From assembly GCF_036884655.1 (NCBI RefSeq), contig NC_088357.1:44851501-44915500 (forward strand): a DNA stretch of 64,000 nt. Reading direction: 5' to 3'. This DNA comes from Musa acuminata AAA Group. Its lineage: Eukaryota; Streptophyta; Magnoliopsida; Zingiberales; Musaceae. Positions 37,017 to 47,555 of the stretch are shown one piece after another (position 1 is the first letter of the stretch; every line of letters begins with the position of its first letter). Below the pieces are notes generated by a model that did not search any database, was not told the DNA's origin, and was given only the letters and a program-made list of their open reading frames with translations. The translations under genes were made by a program, and so were the position numbers.

Positions 37017-38926
37017 TGCCCGGTACCGGACGGTATTATTCGAAATTGAAGACCTTGATTCAAACTACTTTAATTCTTTTGTAACAGAAAATTAATCTAG
37101 GAAGCTACTTGTAAAGGAAAAGTGCAAATCTTGAAAGTTGCATATGTTGAGCTGTCCAAAAAAAAGAATAAAATGCAACTTCCCTTCCCGCAACAAAGAC
37201 TTCCTTCAGTTTTGAACCCTTTGCATCAGTAAGACCAGGTCCTCCTGTAATTTATTGCAATCATAAAACCCCATACGAATCGAAAAACCTAAAATATTTT
37301 CACTCTTCATCTGATACAGACTCCTTTTTGACAGTGCAGATAAACCTATATTATGTAATATGTGTAACAATGCAGTACAATTCCATACAAAAAACCTGAT
37401 ATTATGTGACACAAACCCAATACAACCCCTCATCTCATTCAAACTCCAAAGCATCACTACCAGGTGCCAAAATGATGACGGCATGAGATCTTTTGTATAA
37501 TAAAATTAGAACTTTAGAAAAATTCTTGCCGTGCTGAATAAGACATATGGTATTTACATGGCGTGATACCTTTTATTCATGCAGCGGCTGAAAACAATCA
37601 CATCTGCTCCAAGTCTCATTGTGCTAGTCTTGAAACCATTTCCATCTGACATACATGTTGAACAATTTTTATAAATAGTTGAAATATATATAATGACAAA
37701 ATTGAAAACAACCAATTAGTAGAACTATACATTGTCCGATGGTTGAACATGATTGTTTATCAGAAAATCCAAAACTCATGCAGCGTCTCAAGGATTCTGG
37801 ATCCATTCCACCTCCATCATCTTGACACAAATCACAAATAAAAAATAAGGAACAATTCAATTATGTAGGACACCTCCTTTACCTCCAAAAGAGGAAGGAA
37901 AGCAGCTCCAAGAAAATATTAGACTTTATTTTAATAACAACTAAGAACAAATTACCTTGAATCAGCAAAGCAGGGCTGCCACTTCGTTGATTAATAATTT
38001 TGTCCAGTTTGACAAAAGTAGCCCCATTGCATATCTGCATCATGAAAGCAATATAGAGAAAATTTTATTTGTCAGCATACATAGTTTGTCAACATAATTA
38101 ATTCACCTGATAATCTCAAGAAGACAGAATTTAATGCAAATAAAAACCTAGAATGTACTTTCTTAGAAACCAATTATCCACAATGTCCAATTAAAATTTC
38201 AATCATATAAAAAAAAGAACATCCCAAACAACCATATTAAATTTAATAAGAAAATAAATCCATGTATTAAAGAAAATATATATAGATTCTACCTCATCAA
38301 CCGCATTATCAAGAAGTTCTGCAATAGCTGGATATCAAACATTAAAAAAGAAAAGGTAATCAGTAAATTTATTTTCTAAGAAATATAATCAACCACAAGA
38401 AATAACATGTTGCGTATGTATACCTCCAAAGACCCACTTATGTGAAGTAGCATTGGAATGGAGAAATTTGGGATGAACACACAGACGATTTTGATTATCT
38501 GTAAATGCAAAAATGACAGTTCATAAGTATCTAATAAATTTTGGAAGAAACTACAATAGCTAGACTAGAAAATCACATACTATGAGATGATGGTCCAACA
38601 AATTGTTGAACTTCATAATCCCCAGCACTCCAGAATTGCATGCCCAGTGGAGCACAAGAACCACTAGAATGACATGCAGGGCTAAATCGATCAGCAGAAA
38701 ACATCCCTTGTCCTGATATACCCGAATGAGTCAAGAATCTATTTGATATTTGCAAATTTCTGTTTTCTTCAAATCCTTCACTTATGACAGAATTTGGAGA
38801 CACTAATTGATCATTTACACTTGCAGAATATGCTTTCTCTTTACCAATATTTAACAATATATTTGGCTTCCAGTCCTTCACCTGTATTTTGATTTCTTCA
38901 TTACCACACGCGTCCAGAATACTCAT
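28885..38926 (-). CDS. MORC-family GHKL ATPase, about 19 exons
   Basis: MORC ATPases act in the nucleus in chromatin compaction, transposon silencing and, in plants, RNA-directed DNA methylation and immunity. Exons in coding order: 38926-38581, 38498-38424, 38327-38293, 38034-37956, 37820-37731, 37645-37570, 36523-36445, 36311-36177, 35061-34963, 34667-34566, 34487-34341, 33639-33547, 33326-33275, 33106-32995, 30455-30196, 30117-29984, 29396-29320, 29181-29139, 28986-28885. Phases agree throughout and give 711 codons. The ATPase part shows [33 protein letters not shown] (Mg-binding Asn), [30 protein letters not shown] and the S5 segment [12 protein letters not shown]. After residue 507 comes a linker with a basic patch ([15 protein letters not shown]), then a C-terminal coiled coil ([27 protein letters not shown]). 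The ATG at 38926 directly follows an AG. A possible 29-base upstream exon (39028-39000) could extend the N-terminus, so the start is uncertain. Confidence 0.9.
30839..32840. mobile_element. 2-kb insertion in a MORC intron, probably a DNA transposon derivative
   Basis: The left duplication unit passes directly from the equivalent of 30838 to about 32850, so this block was inserted after the duplication or lost from the left. It has a purine-rich tract (31225-31550), a GGTAC-rich segment (31600-31830, e.g. ACCAGGCGGTACCAG) and a Tyr/Gln-rich broken frame ([19 protein letters not shown]) like the tail of hAT-type transposases. It ends with GTACCGCTCGGTACA near 32647. Class is inferred, and no terminal repeats were proved. 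Confidence 0.5.
36790..37055. repeat. Small repeat with GGTAC ends and (AT)n core in a MORC intron
   Basis: Left part has CGCTCGGTACTGTATACCGAGCG (an imperfect palindrome), right part CCCGGTACCGGACGG. Between them lie (AT)n at 36852-36924 and (TA)n at 36988-37015, flanking a GGCGACxTCGCCTCT motif present in both orientations. It resembles the GGTAC-rich repeats at 31.6, 40.1 and 41.7 kb. Confidence 0.5.
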
Positions 38927-40069
38927 CTGAAATAGGACAGCACTATAGTATTAGACTATTATTAATTATGACAAGTAATGCATCATATAAAGTGCATACC
39001 TTAGATTGTCCAACTAGATGCTCAATATCTACAGAATAGATAGATATTTCTGAACAAGGGTAAGGTATTATTCTAAATAACAAATAGTTACTTTATTGAC
39101 CTTGTAATGATGAACCAGATTTACAGAAAAAGCAATAAAAATCCGAAAATCATATTATATGTAAAGATTCTATTCTGTGTTTTGCTGGTGATCAAAATAA
39201 TAAAAAGAGCAAAACCAAAGCACAAGACCTGCCAATGCAAGGTCTAGAAAGGGTCAATATATGCAGCCTTAGCCTTACAAGTAGAAAGCTTCATTCTTTA
39301 GTCAATCCTTGATCATCCAGGTAATCCCACAAGAAAAAAACGATCCTAAATGAATCTCTATGTAATTATAGGTTTTGCCTCTCTGCTTGACTAAAATGAC
39401 CTATGCTGATCCATATCTGCTGGTACAAACTGACAAACAAAAATGTAAATTTCTTGACTTCACTAATCATCTCATGGTAATATTCATCAACAGCTCATCC
39501 TTTCATTGCATCATGCAAGGAACATGTAAATTCAAAGAAATGAAACTCAAATCATTTGTTAAACTTTAAAGATACTAATACTCCACTAAACAGTTTGGAA
39601 ATTAATACTTTTGGTGATAGGCATTACAAGTATATCAGAACTATAAATCTGAACAAGAGAGAATGTAATTTCATCAACTTCATTGTCCACTTCAATTTAC
39701 ATTAATGAATAGACACCCATTCCATATCATTTTAGGTTATATGAATTGTGCGATCAAAACCATTTGTGGAGGTCTCTCACATGTACCTATTCCTGCCATT
39801 GAGCTTTGATGAGACAATATCACCAATAAACCTAAAAGAATATATATTCTTATACAGTCTTCAAAAATATTATGTCTTTGTCTATGTCTCCCCGCAATTA
39901 ATTATTCATCTTGTCTAACCATCATGATATCATTTTATGTTGTAAACATAATAGAAGCAACTTCAATGAAACTTCACAAAATAATAAAACTAAGTGTATG
40001 AATGCTAGTGTTTATGATAGCACACCATTGGGTAGGTTACGAACAAGGCTTGCAATGCCAGCAAGGACT
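38927..40069. other. MORC 5' flank, AT-rich
   Basis: Contains a possible 29-base exon at 39000-39028 (acceptor AG at 39030-39029, donor GT at 38999-38998) that would add IEHLVGQSK in frame before the MORC ATG, or be leader. Nothing else recognised. Confidence 0.4.
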
Positions 40070-40660
40070 GTTGAACCATCCAAAATGGTATAACATGGGT
40101 GGGTATGTACCGATCCAGGCATAGGCCAATACACGGACCACCCTCATTTCAGGCGACCAGGTCTAGTTGAATAAAAACAATAAAAAATATAAAAAAATAT
40201 AATGGGACCCATCCAACTCGATAGAAAAAAATTCTAAATAAAAATTAGGGCTTGTGTTCATGAGTCCTGTGCTTGCATTCAACGTTGCTTCTGCTACTTC
40301 ACTGCTTCCTAGGTATGCTACCATTGCTTCTCCTCCTCTTCTTCCTTCTTCTTCCTCCTTCACCACTTCCTCTTCCTCCTTCTTCCTCTGTTCCTGAACC
40401 GCTCCTTCCTCTTCTCCCTCTTTTTCTTCCTCACTGAAACACTAGTACATACCGATGTAGTGTGTTTGTACACCAGTACTACTTGGTATATACTAGTCTA
40501 ATAGATCACGGAAATGGGTCTAATACTCAAAACGATGATCCTTGTCACCTGGTATATTTCAGTATGGATGGTATTTGCCCATCCAACATATTCCTAGTAC
40601 GCGAACCAAGGTAAATCAGGTGATACACCCAGTATAGGCTCTAAACCGATACTGGGTGGT
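40070..40660. repeat. Repeat with GGTAT/GTACC ends and an oligopyrimidine core
   Basis: Left part GGGTATGTACCGATCC, central CTTCCTCCTCTTC-type tract (40325-40440), right part with ACCAGTACTACTTGGTAT. Same layout as 41695-42170. Non-coding. Confidence 0.5.
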
Positions 40661-41694
40661 TCCAACCCTATAACATGCAATTTTTTTTTTTTTTCACTCT
40701 TCAAGTATTTTTTCAAAACTCGGTATGTTCTCATGTGCCAAGTTTTGTATCAATACAAGTCCTTACCAATACAATATCAATACACAAAATTGCAAACCTT
40801 GACTAATCTAATTTTTTGCAATTATGAACCTTGACTAGTCTAATTTTTTGTGAACCTTATACAGTACCCATGTTGTGTTGTTTGCAATTTTGTACCATGG
40901 CCTGCCTAATTTTTAGCATGTTACATCATGCCACACAACATCATGCCAAAACATATGAGAAAAATCCATGCCACCAATGTACAAAGACCATGATATCATG
41001 CATATATACATAAGAAAATAAAAGAATTACATATATGAAAGCAAGATTTTGCACCTCAAGCTAATAATCATCTGTTAGCTTGTCACAGCATGGCCATTAC
41101 CAAAATAGATTGACATGAAGTGATTTTGCACGTGTTTCCGAACTGTGATATAGATGCTATGTGTTATGCCTATATTGGTCATAAAAGTGACTGAAAGATC
41201 TCACTAAATGGAATTGATTAATGCATCTAAGACATAATGAGCATTCTCATCTCTTTGAATTCAATAGTCCAGGAAATGAACCAGTGTCCCTTCACTAGTT
41301 CTTCCTAACAATTTTATCTCAATTGGAATTCAATTATTGACAGTGTGCCACTCAAGCCACCTGCCTGTAAAGTGTGGCAATTGATCTGTAACAGCACAGA
41401 GATATTAAACCAACAAGCCACATTATGAAACTTGGAGAGTGTAACTGAAGGAAGAATGAAATGCCAAACAAGTATTTTAGCCTAGAAGATCAACCATGGA
41501 AATTTTTTTTTTTTGAGAGAATTAACAAAAATTTAGAAAAAGTACCATGGTATTTTTAAAAAAGTATATAATAGAGTTTCATAGAGATTTATTATAGTCA
41601 ATTGAAAATGAATTTATATTTATATTGATTCAAAGATATATATAATAGAGAATCACAAGTTTAATGAATGTAAATGTGCCTTGTGCAACTTGTG
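40661..41694. other. AT-rich intergenic DNA
   Basis: No gene recognised. Short runs of T (40681-40694) only. Confidence 0.5.
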
Positions 41695-42170
41695 ATTTCG
41701 CTCAAGCCGATATGAAATGAGCGATATATACCAAGTCAGGCATGACTGACTATGTGGTCCGCCGCCATTTCGAGTGGTCAGATCTGACATATTTAATAAA
41801 GAAAAAAACCTACTAAACAACGGCTAGAACATGAGCCTTCTTCGTCCTACACATAGAGCCCAAGCCACCTACTATTGCCTATCGTACACTTGATTCGAGT
41901 ATGCTTCCTCCTCTTCTCCTCTTCATCCATTGTTTCCTCTTCTCCCTTTCTCTTCCTCATTCTTTCTCCTTTTTTTTATTCTTCCTTCTCTTCTTCCACT
42001 GTCTCCTCTTTCTTTTTCCTCCTTCATTTTCCTCTTCTCCTTTTTTCTTCTTCCTCTTCATTTCTTCAATATATACCCATGTACCACATGTCAGTACACT
42101 GATACCACTTAGTATGTATTGGTACAATCAGGGACGATTACAAATGATCGATACAATTTGCTATCTAAAC
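41695..42170. repeat. Second copy of the oligopyrimidine repeat family
   Basis: Begins AAGCCGATATGAAATGAGCG, has a long TTC/TCC tract at 41905-42065, and ends CAGTACACTGATACCACTTAGTAT, close to the right side of the copy at 40070-40660. A partial third copy may lie at 42440-42690 (CCTCCTCTATATCCTC tract). Confidence 0.5.
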
Positions 42171-42894
42171 TAGTGCACAAGACTACCATTACTCTAAGTA
42201 GGGAGAGTCAATGAATGTTATCTAACCTTTGTAAGCAAAGAGACAATTATGCCCCAAAACCTTATTCCATAGATCACAAAGGTTTAGCCTTATGATTAAA
42301 TAAAAACCTACCCTTAAGAAATGTCTCTAGCAAATTTCATGTGATCATAGGACTACACCAATTATCAACTTGAGGTCCATTTTCACATTATTATTATTAT
42401 TATTGGATGGTAAATATCGATCTGATAGAAAACCATAACATGGGCTAGCCAATTTCAAACGGTTTGAATTTATTTCAAGGTTTTGGTTAAGGATGCTAAA
42501 CCGCCCCAAATCTCTATTAACCGACTGTCATGCTACCATCGACCTACCCGCTACTCAGGTTACCTATCTGCCTAATGGCTCTCCTCCTATTCCTCCTCTA
42601 TATCCTCTTCTTCTTCCTTTATATCCTCTAATTCTCTCCTCTAGATCTTTTCCTTGTTGGAGAAACGAGAAGTGTCAAAAAAGTAAAAGTTTTAAATTTT
42701 TTTAGAATTCTTATTCAATAAGAATGAGAGATTTATTCTTTAAATTAAATAAAATAATTAAAATGGAGAGGGCCATTATGAGTTTTTTTATATACCCGTT
42801 ATGTAAAAGATAATATAAGATAATTATAAAGGCAATTATGTTTGATGGATCAACATGTTGGATAATAAAAAACAACATATTAAAAAAATTTAAA
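42171..42894. other. AT-rich DNA with a partial pyrimidine-tract repeat
   Basis: Holds the possible third family member at 42440-42690. No gene seen. Confidence 0.4.
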
Positions 42895-43000
42895 ATGTTG
42901 GGATAGCCTAACTGGTAAAGACTTTAACAGATTATTGCAAGATCTTAGGCTCAAAACTCATCTTCACCATTTATCCTTTATTAAAAAATATTTAAAAAAA
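42895..43000 (+). repeat. Possible tRNA-derived SINE head
   Basis: A-box-like TAGCCTAACTGG at 42904-42915 and B-box-like GGCTCAAAACT at 42948-42958, about 33 bases apart, followed by an A/T-rich tail. It does not fold as a full tRNA, so a SINE or tRNA relic is more likely. Target-site duplications were not established. Confidence 0.4.
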
Positions 43001-43639
43001 TTTAGTATAATTATTATAAGAATATTAAAAGAAAAATATATGAGATTATTAAAAAAACCAAAACAAGAAATATTTGCATTCATACATAATTAGTTATTAG
43101 CCTTGGTGAAGAAAGTTTGCACTACTAATTAACCTAGGTACATCAACTTCTTTAACAACTCGTTGGTACTCTCTCCCTTATCAAATACCATAAGAAATAA
43201 TTCCTATCAACGTGGTATCTGAAGAGGGTTAATGTTTGCAATCTTGCCAAACAAAAAGTTATCTATCTTCATGACTCATGTAAGTCACAAAAGGCAGCCT
43301 CTAGTACACTTCTCTAAGACACATATCAACAGATAAACACAACAAAATAACAAAACAAGTGATGTATTGCCCTTACTGATCTCTTTTTCAAATTTGCAAT
43401 TGTGACTTCTTGATCATACAAGCAAGAAAGGGAAAAGGATAAGAAGAGAAAGATTGATTGACCCAAGAGGAACCCAAGAATCCTTTATATAGGGCAAAAC
43501 CCCATCAAAGAAGGAAATCCTTTATTAGTTGGAATAAAACTGTCTTTCCAACTCAAGAAATAAAATCAAAACAGAATTAATCATATCATAACAGAAAAAG
43601 ATTTTCTACCAAGTGTAAAATCTTGCGTCCACGTGTACG
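43001..43639. other. AT-rich intergenic DNA
   Basis: A TTTATATAGGGC near 43482 resembles a TATA region, but no coding sequence follows. Confidence 0.4.
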
Positions 43640-43930
43640 GCTGCCAAAAGTGCCGGACATACCAAGGAAGATTCATCTTTCTGTTCCGTTCCCGTGTTTG
43701 GATACGAAGGTTTAAACGGAACGGAAATTTATCCCCTTTTTTTCTCGCTTTTATTTTTCTCGTTCCCGTCTATAAATTGGGGAAGGAAAGAGGAGAGGTT
43801 ACGCACAAGGGCTTACGTTTCTTCCTCGTCGGAAGAGCCGGGAATCGACCGCTCCCTGGAGAAACAACGCCGCAGCTCTGCTCCCCGCTCCGCTTCTCGG
43901 CAGCCTCGCGCATTCGGAGACAGATAAGAA
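43640..43930 (+). promoter_or_regulatory. Orphan promoter-like GC island
   Basis: TATAAATTGG at 43771, preceded by TTTCTCGTTCCCGTC, sits at the left of a GC-rich stretch that ends near 43920. It looks like a plant core promoter plus leader on the plus strand, but no convincing ORF follows and the sequence becomes AT-rich. It may be a relic of a lost gene or part of a repeat. Confidence 0.3.
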
Positions 43931-44729
43931 TCTCGGAATCATGATTAGATTTATGAAACATCTCTTACTAGCAAACAGAAACATGATACAAACCCAAATA
44001 AAGAACGGATTTATGATACATAATAGATTGGAACTCATTACTTACTTTGAATATAATCTCATGGGAAGAATTTGATATATACATTCACATGTATACTTCA
44101 ATATAATCTCATGGGAAGGAGCTTTATATCTACATTAACATATTAGGACAACGTAACACATGGTTCCATGTCATAAGTATCTTATGATCAATATTAGCAC
44201 TAAGTGTTATCTTATTAGGAAAAGAATATGATTAGAAAATTAACATGTTAAAGAATTTTCTCAACCAATCTAATCGTCTTCTTCATTCTATTCGAATCTC
44301 GTCGTACCCTATACCAAAGTAGTTTTAATACTAATTATTACTTGAATATGTTATTATACTTAATTATTAGATTGATTTTGATACCAATTGTGGTGATATG
44401 ATTTGATAAAATAATTAATACATTAATTTCGTTGAATATAAATTATAATTAAAATTAATTATAATATATCCATCAAAATCTCTCAATAAAACTAAATGGG
44501 ATGTAATAAATGTTGGATATTTAATCAAACAAACAGAATTTTGGTTCAAACATATTTTATAAATCTAAAATAAGATTTTAGAATGTTTTCATAAAACTTA
44601 TTAAATTCATAATAATATACATCAAAATATTATAATAATTAAATAAACATGTTAACATAGAAGCATGTATGATGAATTTTCTGAATTAATCGATGATTTG
44701 ACCTTTTAATTACATGATGAATTCATCAG
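43931..44729. other. AT-rich intergenic DNA
   Basis: A short duplication, ATATAATCTCATGGGAAG, occurs at about 44049 and 44101. No gene seen. Confidence 0.5.
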
Positions 44730-45317
44730 AGAACTAGGTGGATGCTTGTTGGAGTTTTAACGAATATCGCTTCGTAAACTTTTGAAGTTTTGGGTCTTTG
44801 AACCTGGGCTCATTTGCTCTCCCGTCTTCTCGAGAGTTATACTTCATGCATCGAGCTGGTTATTGGCTTTCGTCTGCTCTTTGCTCACACTTCTGAAGCA
44901 TTTGAAGTGTTTACACTCTTTGCGTTGAGTTAGCTATTATGATTCACTTTCTCAATACCATCGAACTTCTGGAATACATGAAGTTTTCACCTCAACTTGG
45001 AGTAAGTCTCTCCATCAATCTTGTTGCCTACTCCACTGAGTAGCAAAGGTACATCATCGTATACTGCCTGCTTTGTTCCTTGGTCGTGCACTCTTGTATG
45101 ACCTAAAGTCCTTCACTTTCGGCTATTTTGATGATAAGCTCATTGACATCGGTTTTACAAAGTTTCTTAGCCTTTGTCCTTCAACCCTATCTTAGTACTT
45201 GGAGTTTGCCTCTGCATGCTCCACCTCTTCGACCCCTTTCACGATCAAGCGCTCTCCCTCTATGAAAGCAATGGATCGATGACTTCATGGAAGTGTTGCC
45301 TTTACAGTACCATGGTG

Positions 45318-45446
45318 CTGTCATACATATGACCCTACTATCTGTCGTCTCATATCTGCATCTCTATCTTTACAATCTGTAGATATTGTCATACATATGA
45401 CCCTACTATCTGATATCTGCATCTCTATCTTTACGATCTGTAGATA
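45318..45446. repeat. Imperfect tandem duplication, about 60-70 bp
   Basis: GTCATACATATGACCCTACTATCTG followed by TATCTGCATCTCTATCTTTAC occurs twice in a row; the second copy is about 10 bases shorter. Confidence 0.85.
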
Positions 45447-46978
45447 TGTCTCTGTGGCACTCCTCCGAGTTCACTTCCATTCTAACCGATGCTTTGATTT
45501 GGGTAGCGAAGTCCTTCTGAACTTATCGTCGTTTCTTCGCCCCTTTTGACCCCCTACTTTAACACCTCTGTGTTCTCCAAGTAGTTCCCCTTAGTCGATG
45601 GAAAGACAGATTGCAACTCTCATGCATGGCCTCTGTCATTATGTTGTAGGGTTCGCATTGATTATGTTCTCCTTAGCTTCCTTAGTAGTAACGTTTGCTT
45701 ACTCAGCCTTGTCTTCTAATTTGTCGGACTCCCTTAAGCAAATGTGAGCTCTAGAGTAGTCCAACTCTTCGACTGCTTTGATCATACCTCTGCATGATCA
45801 AATCTCTCCCATGGGACTCATTGGTACTTGTATTCGAACTTTTCCCTCGATGGTACACAACCGTCATATGCTGATGATCAAAGCTTTCACCCGATGTAAA
45901 ATTCGATACACGCACGGAAAACCCACCTCTGTAGTACCATGGCTTTCACTCCTTGAATCCATAGCTTTTCTTGCTGTCGTGTTTTTCACCAAAGTAGAGC
46001 TCTTAGTAACTCTCAATCATACCTCTGTATGATATAATCTCTCACGGGATTAGATTCGTATGTATCGCATTGTCATGAACTATTCCACCATGATACGTTG
46101 CACCATGTCGCCTTCTGGTGATATCTCCATTGCATTCTGATCCTTGTGGGATGAACTCGGATTGTGATCCCTCAATGTGTGGCCTCTACCAACACATCGC
46201 AGGGCCTCTTCCACCTTCGATTGTGTTCGCTCTTTTGGCAATCGACCTTCGTCCACCCACTCTCGGGTCACACTTAGACGAAGCATCGCTCTAGGACAAT
46301 CCGTCGCCTAGTAGCTCTTGAAGTCCACCGACTTCGTTGAAATTAGTGCACCATTGTTTGGATCCTGGGCCCCTGCCAATACTAGCATAATCTACGTTGT
46401 GTATCGCTTCCTTTATGGTAATTTGAATGGTAGCACTATGGCATATTCTTGAAGAGTACTCGTCTCCGCGTCCTCGTACCCCATGCCAAGGCCTTCTAAA
46501 CCCAACTTTCCCTCCGTAAGTTGAGTTTCCTTAGTTCTCCATCAAATGCTTCTCCGAGATAAGGTGCATGTGCCACGAAGCTCCCTTCGTCTTTGGTACC
46601 ATCCAAGATGAGTCTGCTACATCATAATAAAGGACCCATGGAATGACATGATCCCGCTCTTTCCTCAGCAAGAGTTCATGTCCTTGATCTCTTTCCAAAG
46701 AAAGCTTTGTGCCTCCACTCTATGTTTCATCTTCTATGCTGGCTCTCTTCATGCTGCTTAGGTACTTCGCCAAGTTACACCTAAGTTGCTCTGCTCCTCG
46801 TTTTGCATTCAGTGGTGACCCTCGCGCCCACCATTCCATGAGTTAACTCTCCATTCAGGCCCTCCTTTTAATATCAAAAATGTTAAGGGAAACCATTGTC
46901 AATATTTAAGTCCAACTAACATGGCTCGTATCTAAGGGCATAGGAGTATCCGAGGTGGCCTCTGATGTGGCTATGAGG

Positions 46979-47066
46979 TGTCTTTGAGGTAACTCCAAGT
47001 TAGAAGTCCTGAGCTTCCGAGATGTCTTTGAGGTAACTCCAAGTTAGAAGTCCTGAGCTTCCGAGA
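46979..47066. repeat. Perfect 44-bp tandem duplication
   Basis: 46979-47022 and 47023-47066 are identical; the unit begins TGTCTTTGAGG and ends CTTCCGAGA. Confidence 0.95.
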
Positions 47067-47555
47067 TACCACCTGCACTAAGATTGATGTCGGGGGAAAA
47101 TCTTTAATCTGATCCCTCCGATGCTTAAGTTAGTAAATAAGACCCCTAGTGTAACATAATGAAAGTCCCCCTATTAACATTTATCCTCCTCTTGACATTT
47201 TATCAACCTGAGTGGCAAGAGAGACATTCTTTTCTTTCCATGATAACTCCGTTAATATATTAACTAACAAGGCACATGCCAATATCTTTCGACTGTCAAC
47301 ATTCTTGAGAGGAAGGGATGCAACGTGCAACATGGTGCCTAAATGAAGGCAATGTTTATGACAAAAATAAATTCAATCTTCGCTAAACCTAAGCCAAATT
47401 TCGGCATTATCAGAGCAAAATAACAAGAGAGTCACATATATTATAATAACAGACACAAAAACTAAGAAATGTTTGCACTCTTATAGCCATCATTTGTGGA
47501 TAACTGAAAAGTATCACATGAAACTTCATACAGGCTGTAGCTACAATGTTATTGC

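Larger units (their letters stand above)
44730..47170. repeat. Non-coding repeat-like block, likely LTR-retrotransposon derivative
   Basis: Composition is less AT-rich than the flanks over about 2.4 kb, yet no long ORF exists on either strand. Internal duplications occur (45318-45446, 46979-47066). Near 47100 the phrase GATCCCTCCGATGCTTAAGTTAGTAA resembles the CTCCGATGATCAAGTTAG segment of the Tat LTRs, so an LTR edge may lie there. Assignment is inference. Confidence 0.4.

Noticed and set aside
41875..42173. Ser/Phe/Leu-rich plus-strand frames
   Set aside because: Oligopyrimidine tract translated in all three frames.
42895..42970. Functional tRNA gene
   Set aside because: Box-like words are present, but no acceptor stem or cloverleaf pairing could be found.
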